Source: Arctopsyche grandis (Eukaryota; Arthropoda; Insecta; Trichoptera; Hydropsychidae). Taken from it: DNA of 64,000 bases. The position numbers were made by a program, and so were the translations under genes. Below, in pieces: positions 55,273-64,000 of this stretch. Under the pieces are notes generated by a model that was not told the DNA's origin, did no database searches, and saw only the letters and a list, made by a program, of their open reading frames with translations. Position 1 is the first letter of the stretch; the number at the start of each line of letters is the position of its first letter. The stretch covers positions 16,987,501 through 17,051,500 of the forward strand of contig NC_135359.1 in NCBI RefSeq assembly GCF_051622035.1. Reading direction: 5' to 3'.

Positions 55273-55386
55273 ATTAAAAACAAAATTTTCGGCTCTCGGA
55301 TTTCAAAACATTATATGATTGCTTATGTATAATGTAGTTAAAAATTTATTTAATTTTAAATTCATCTTTTATATATATAGATAAAT

Positions 55387-56097
55387 CAGTGGCCGGGAAT
55401 CTTTTTTGAACTAGGAGCTAAACAAGAATAAAAAGCTTGTAAAAATCGAAAATTAACAGATCCCGACAGTCGCACCATATCAAATTATAAATCTAGTATA
55501 TATGTAATTTCGAAAGAGGCTTTGTATGTATGTATGTTTGTTTGGTTCGTATAATCCGTGATGTTCAATTTAATATAAAAACAAATGAATATTCAAATAA
55601 ATTTAATAAAATGTTTACTATTAGATTGGCCATGTTTAAGCGGTTTATATTACAAATACCGAGCGAAGCCGGTTAAAAAACAATAGTGTTTAAAAAGTTC
55701 TAAATCACATTTTATATATTATTAATTCAGATTAAGTTAAAATTTTAGAGACTTTTAATATAATACATCCAAATATCTTAAAATCAATTAGAAAATTATG
55801 GATCATATATACATATATAGTCGTAGTATGTATGCAGTTTAAACATTACTTGAGTTTTGGGCCATTTGAAATACAACAGATCTGAAATGTGACTAATAAT
55901 AATAGATCTACAATTGAAATTATAGAATTATGAACGTGGTGAAATAAAAAAACTGGCCAAAAAATACAATGGAATATACAGATGGTAACAAAGTTTATGA
56001 CATGTACATACATAATAATTGTATTCATAAAAATGATACGTATATCTACGTAAACAACATGTGATTCTGAGAGCCGCATGCGGCTCGGGAGCCACTG
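55387..56097. mobile_element. hAT-like non-autonomous element, CAGTGGC ends
   Basis: The left end is CAGTGGCCGGGAATC. The right end, read inversely, is CAGTGGCTCCCGAGCCGCAT, followed by the palindrome GAGCCGCATGCGGCTC often seen in hAT ends. The flanks AGATAAAT and GAATAAAT agree at 6 of 8 positions. A short Helitron (55492-55686) is nested inside. No transposase. Confidence 0.6.
55492..55686 (+). mobile_element. Short Helitron, CCGGCTTCGCTCGG family, mutated end
   Basis: It starts TCTAGTATATATGTAATTTC after an A and carries the family body to CCGAGCGAAGCCGG. The terminal CTAG has become ATAG (55683-55686), still followed by T. 195 bp. Confidence 0.65.
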
Positions 56098-56105
56098 GAA
56101 TAAAT

Positions 56106-59370
<3,265 letters not shown>

Positions 59371-59529
59371 TCTAATACATAATTTCGAAAGAGACTTTGT
59401 ATGTAACTATTGTTGGTTCGTAGAAACACAAATGAATATTCAAATAAATTTAAAATGTTTACTATTAGATTGGCCATGCTTAAGCGGTTTATATTACAAA
59501 TATCGAGCGAAGCCGGGTAAAACCACTAG
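59371..59529 (+). mobile_element. Short Helitron, 159 bp
   Basis: It starts TCTAATACATAATTTCGAAA after an A and ends CGAGCGAAGCCGGG ... CCACTAG before T. The interior ATGTTTACTATTAGATTGGC is shared with the other copies. Confidence 0.75.
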
Positions 59530-59693
59530 TATATAATATAAGGGAATATGTATAATTCTAATCCAATTTCAAATATTTTAGTTTGTGTGAGCTTATAATA
59601 AAACAGCAAAGTTCTATCAAACTTGTTATATGACTACATATATGAGTGATTTCACTACAATTTCAATTTCTTTAGTGACTTCATTATTATACA

Positions 59694-59903
59694 TCTAATA
59701 TATAATTTCGAAAGAGACTTTGTATGATTGTAAGTATTTTTGTTTGGGAACATCGAAAACAAAACAAAGTTTCTATGATGATTTGATATTTTTTTCGATT
59801 CAAATAAATTTAATAAAAAAACAAATGAATATTTACTATTAGATTCGCCTTGTTTAAGCTGTTTATATTACAAATACTGAGCGAAGCCAGGTAAAACAAC
59901 TAG
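59694..59903 (+). mobile_element. Short Helitron, 210 bp
   Basis: It starts TCTAATATATAATTTCGAAA after an A and ends GAGCGAAGCCAGGTAAAACA, then ACTAG before T. It is the best complete copy of this family in the window, with the same orientation as its neighbour. Confidence 0.78.
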
Positions 59904-59934
59904 TATAATATATATTTAATTTCTTACATATGTA

Positions 59935-60105
59935 CATATGTAAGCTTTGGGTCGTAGAATCCGTGACGTTAAATTTAATAAAAAATAAATGAATATTCAA
60001 CTATAATAAAACTATTCAAATTAAGTTAATAAAATGTTAACTATTAGATTAGCCTTGTTTAAGTGGTTTATATTACAAATACCGAGCGAAGACGGGTAAA
60101 ACTAG
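59935..60105 (+). mobile_element. Short Helitron, 5' end unclear
   Basis: Family blocks TAAGCTTTGGGTCGTAGAAT, CCGTGACGTTAAATTTAATA and ATTACAAATACCGAGCGAAG end in AACTAG before T at 60105. The usual TC start is not found. Third member of the run. Confidence 0.6.
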
Positions 60106-60164
60106 TAGTTACATATAATACGAATTTTATTCTAACATAACTGGATACTTTTGCATATTAATGA

Positions 60165-60425
60165 AAGTCGTCATCATCATTTACAACCATTCGTCATCCA
60201 CTGCTGGATGAAGGCTTCCATTTTTTCTCCGTTTTGGGAAATTCTCATCCATTTCATTCCACACATTTTTTTTGATTTCATCCACCCGTTCCCCATGTGG
60301 CCTTCCTTGCACCCTTTTACATTCTCTCGAGTACCATTTGAGCACTTCTTTCGTTCACCCACCGTCCTTCTAGCTACGCGTCTCGCCCATTGCCATTTCA
60401 ATCTCTTTACTCTCACCATTATATC
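60165..60425 (-). mobile_element. RTE-type retrotransposon 3' fragment, copy 4
   Basis: The - strand frame 60419-60177 encodes RLKWQWARRVARRTVGERKK ... MKSKKMCGMKWMRISQN ... AFIQQWM, the C-terminal end of RTE-clade proteins, one frame open to its stop. The tail is (GAT)n-like (60168-60180). The best preserved of the four copies. Confidence 0.8.
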
Positions 60426-60544
60426 AACTAGTGGCGTGCCGTGACACTTACAAACTTACGTATGTGCGAACAGGTTACAAGGGGACTCGGTATGACGTCA
60501 CCAAGTAAGGCTGTGCGATAAAAACGGGGGGATTTCCACGTGTG

Positions 60545-62288
60545 ATAATTCTCACCTAGATATTTCATTTTATATCCTTGAAGTGTGGAACGTCAAGCAT
60601 ACAGCATTCCACACTTATTTAAATTCATTGTACCTTATGCATCATTCTGGTTTTCAATGTCCACGATACAAAAATACTGTTTTTGCTTACCTTTTTCCCC
60701 GAAAAATATTCTTGAAATCATTACTTATTAGTGCTCTTATTAATTTTAATTTTGCAACCCTGGTACATAAAAAAATACATTTATTATACTTTGACATGTT
60801 GAGACAAATTCTATTTGCCATCCTATTTAAATGTGACTCCAATATGTATGCATATTTTTGTTTAAGTATTCATCATTAAAAAATAATGTATATACATACA
60901 TATATGTATATGTATGTACACACAGTAGATAATTTACGTGAAAATAATGATAACGATTGAAGTATGTTTTATACATATGTACTTCAATCTTATTTCTTGG
61001 AAAAAAAACAAAGAATGTGCATCATATGTAAATAAGGGTAGCAAAAAATGCACTTCAAAGGTTCGCACGAGATGACACGATCGGATCCGGGATTCTTTTT
61101 GTCATAAATATTTATTTTGGAAAATCGTCATAAGATATGGCAAGTCACGCGTGCACAAAAAGTGCGGTTTCCTGAAATGGCATCGAAATAAATGCATGCA
61201 TTCTGATTGTAAACATTTCGATGCACGTACGTATGTACATACCCAACGCAATGTTGCAAATGGTTAATAAATCCATTTCTATGTTTGTCATGATCGTATC
61301 CTTTTATGTATGTATATTGTCATAACTTATAAGTTACAGATCCCTTATTTTCTTAATAATAAAAAGATTGCATGTTTGTCTATACAACCGTCAATTCCCA
61401 CAACTCAATGGTTTACGTATGTTTGCCATTGGCAAATAAACTAGGTATTCTTGTTTTGATATTTGTAACAAGTTGAAATATAGCTTTGCTTTCAGGGAAT
61501 TTCCAATTCTTGTTAAAGTGATTCAAAGCATTCAATTGAATGTGTCAGAGTTTCGTAGGCATAACAGTAGATACCTACCACCCAGGAGTATGAACTTATG
61601 GTAGCTGCCAAGTTCATATACATATGAATTTTGACTATCCCGCCTTGTTCGACTATTACTATCCGGTTGTCCTATCATTACCTGGTCATTGACGGATCGT
61701 TTCCTGTACACATCTTTCACATAAAACGAGTGTGGCATCACAATGCGCAAGTGCGTTTCTGTGGCTATATTTTTTAGGCGATTAAGTGCCGGATAAACGA
61801 GCGTTATGTATCCGAAGGCACAAATTAATATTCTGGGCGTAGGTGCGTACTACCAAAATCAAAGACCAGGCGGCTTTGTGTTATTGTTACTTCATCTGTA
61901 TACAAAGTATTTACTTTTATCGACAATTGTCGAATTTGCAAGTAACCGGATAATTCGTTTTGCCGGTTAATCGGACTTGGGCCACGTGCGCGCAATATTT
62001 GATTTCTGGCTATTTTCATCTTTGGTCTTTCTCCCCGTTGTTTATGTTGTCGCTGGAGGAAGTTGTTGTTGCAGGGATTTTCAACTTTTCTTTTTATGGT
62101 AGTAGACCGGTACTGACTCACCACCTATGTAATTGAACATAACTAAGGTAAAACTAATATGGATTAAACTTTGTATTCTTTTGGTTTACAATTTGGAAGT
62201 TGAACTCGTAAGTTGATCTGTCAACAAGATCTTTTATATTGTTTCGGTTGAATAACAGTCATTAGAAATTCTTTTTTGTATTCATCAT
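60545..62288. other. Gene-free stretch
   Basis: No gene is supportable. The - strand frame 62124-61825 (99 codons) is basic and polar without a motif. The rest is AT-rich with TATGTA runs. Confidence 0.4.
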
Positions 62289-62501
62289 ATGACTAGTCTG
62301 CTAATTATGGTCCAATTATTTTTAGTATACTTAGTTATTTCTTGTTTTGAAGCGAAAATAAACAAAAAAATAATATCAAATGAATGCCGCAACAAATTTG
62401 GCACGGATGTGAAGTTTCATGTTTCCGGTTTTGTGCCCTTGACGGTATTGAATCGCTTGACCAAATTTGTTAAAGTTTCAAGTAAAATCAAAGCAGTTTA
62501 A
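62289..62501 (+). CDS. Possible small secreted-type ORF, unproven
   Basis: 70 codons from an ATG. The first 22 residues form a hydrophobic stretch (LLIMVQLFLVYLVIS) ending CFEA, like a signal peptide. A short basic part with one Cys (NECRNKFGTDVKFHV) and a Lys/Val-rich end follow. No family is recognised, and there are no clear splice or promoter signals. In an AT-rich region a frame of this size can arise by chance. Confidence 0.15.
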   Translation: MTSLLIMVQLFLVYLVISCFEAKINKKIISNECRNKFGTDVKFHVSGFVPLTVLNRLTKFVKVSSKIKAV

Positions 62502-63420
62502 GTTATAACAAAAAAAAATAGAAAATCTTTTGCACTCGTGTAGATTTTTATGTTTTTTCAAAAAAATCAGCCAAAGTGTGTACGTTTCACCCTGACGTCA
62601 CTGTGTCTCATCGACCTGCCAGACAAATCAGCAGATGCTTTCATTATTATGTTTATGTAATATTACGTACAATTTCTAAATATATAATATCAATTTTTTT
62701 TATGATATCTCCCATTCTTCCTGATATACAGCAACTTGTGGATTCGCGAAAAATAATCACTTTAAAACTTACTTACTGGTAAAACGTTTCATTTGCTTTG
62801 GAAATATTTCGAAATAAATACTAGTTTGCTTAATGTGTCGAAAGGTATTCTTTCTTCAAACTAATATGATGCATAAAATTCAACTAGACTACTGCAATGT
62901 CCAAAGAATATAAAAGCTGCCGTTACTTAGATTAGACATCTGCTAACGTCAGTTGCTTTTGGCACAAAAAAGGGGTCACTATTGTTAATTTCTTAGAAAA
63001 ACTGTGCTTTTTTAGAAGCCTCTTCTATATTTCTCTCTTGGTCGGAACACTAATGGAACGTTAGTAATAGTCGGAATAAATTTCGACTAGCCGCCCTTCA
63101 CTTATGATCCGAGACTGGCGGACAAGATGCTCGACGGCTAAAAAAATGCTTCACTATTGTCAATTTCTATTGTCAACCATTTTTTTGCTCTCCTGCTTTC
63201 TCGGACAATCTAGAGGTCTATTGTTATGTTATGGCGGCAACTCGCCCGCCGAGCTCTGCTAATGACCAGTCTTCGGCGGACGAATGCGCCGAAACGGGAT
63301 CCTTTTGTCAATTTCTATTGTTAACCTTTTTTTTGCTCTAGAGAGCAAAAAACAGTTAAGAATAGAAATTGACAAAAGAAAGCCATTTATTTCGAGCCGG
63401 CGCTTCGCTTTACTTACGAC
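62502..63420. repeat. Region with CACTATTGTCAATT-type MITE pieces
   Basis: Two or three pieces related to 53340-53880 (GGGGTCACTATTGTTAATTT, CTATTGTCAACC, TTTTTTTGCTC). One perfect-looking palindrome at about 63302-63378 is centred on GCTCTAGAGAGC with arms TTTTGTCAATTTCTATTGTT and inverse. No gene. Confidence 0.5.
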
Positions 63421-63424
63421 TAAA

Positions 63425-63548
63425 GCCCGGATAACCAAGGTGCCGTTCGTTGTTCAAATGTTGTAAATGCATTGTTAAAGGCTTGCCGAACCTTTTTTAC
63501 AAAGCATTTACAACAATTGAACAATTAGTGGCACCTTGGCTATCCGTA
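63425..63548. mobile_element. TTGTTCAA-family MITE, best palindromic copy
   Basis: The ends GGATAACCAAGGTGCC and (inverse) GGATAGCCAAGGTGCC pair, and the pairing continues through GTTGTTCAAATGTTGTAAAT / ATTTACAACAATTGAACAAT around GGCTTGCCGAACC. 124 bp. It serves as the reference for the other copies. Confidence 0.75.
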
Positions 63549-64000
63549 TTCTACTTATGACAGTCATACTATCATGCATTATGCTGCGTTTACACGAGGA
63601 CAATTTTAAAAGATGACACTAAGCCAAGATGATATACGAGACGAATATTGGCTTGGATTATTGGAATGTCTTAACAATTGGCTTAGTATAAAGGCGCTTA
63701 AGAAGAACTTACGCAATACAATTCCACAAAAAAGGGTTAGGACTAGTCTTCGGCGGTGATGTTTCCATTTCCCAAGAAACGGGGCTAACTATTTTCAGTT
63801 ACTATTGTCCTACAAAGCCAGAGAGCAAAAAATAAGATGGACAATAGTGAACTCATTTTTTGGGCAAAAGCACTCGGATGACATAAAAATACGCTTTGAC
63901 AACTTTTTGTGAAATTATATTGCGTTAGTTCTTCTTGAGCATCTTTGAAAATTTGGATGTCTCGAGAGTGCGGCTCTCTTGAGTGCATTTATCTGATCAC
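63549..64000. repeat. End of window: MITE piece and dispersed repeat
   Basis: 63730-63880 again carries the CTAACTATTTTCAGTTACTA / GGACAATAGTGAACTC motif pair of the 53.4-kb cluster. 63925-63995 repeats 9758-9840 inversely (AGTTCTTCTTGAGCAT, TTTGGATGTCTCGAGAGTG). No gene. Confidence 0.5.

Noticed and set aside
61825-62124. 99-codon - strand frame
   Set aside because: Basic and polar with no recognised domain and no supporting exon borders.

Overview
The window is nuclear DNA from an animal, almost certainly an insect. It is AT-rich, contains spliceosomal introns with GT..AG borders, insect-type housekeeping genes, long TA and CA microsatellites, and a dense load of transposable elements. The four recognised genes and the repeat classes (Helitrons, hAT-type MITEs, PHD-containing non-LTR elements, RTE remnants, tRNA-headed SINEs) fit a holometabolous insect. 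I cannot fix the order from sequence alone.

Genes. Four complete protein-coding genes can be reconstructed exon by exon. (1) A front-end acyl-CoA delta-9-type desaturase, + strand, 4 coding exons, 354 aa (5052-6355). (2) DCAF13/Sof1, a WD40 ribosome-biogenesis factor, - strand, 5 exons, 445 aa (9441-7767), convergent with the desaturase. (3) A prolyl 4-hydroxylase alpha subunit, + strand, 11 coding exons, 551 aa (39604-42713). (4) A DNAJC12-like J-domain protein, - strand, 3 exons, 170 aa (46526-44481), convergent with the hydroxylase. A fifth, unidentified gene may begin with a GC-rich first coding exon on the - strand at 54701-54539. These are unrelated housekeeping genes, not a pathway cluster.

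Mobile DNA fills most of the rest. At 10420-13605 a 3.2-kb structure has two 590-bp near-identical inverted arms enclosing TA tracts and scrambled PIF/Harbinger pieces. At about 16150-21344 lies a non-LTR retrotransposon with both ORFs open. At 33311-35263 is a 5'-truncated second non-LTR element, next to a nested repeat (35322-36380). RTE-type 3' fragments lie at 22767-23271, 25800-26000, 46958-47565 and 60165-60425. A 1.4-kb hAT-like element with an 8-bp target duplication sits at 23280-24685. Short Helitrons ending in CTAG|T occur at 23508, 29082-29441, 31312-31648, 31801, 36581, 42209, 55492-55686 and in a run at 59371-60105. There are at least four MITE families and one SINE family that I do not recognise.

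The strongest candidates for something undescribed are the long inverted-repeat structure at 10.4-13.6 kb and the SINE family with a conserved central segment. I see no prokaryotic system, CRISPR array, rRNA or convincing functional tRNA.
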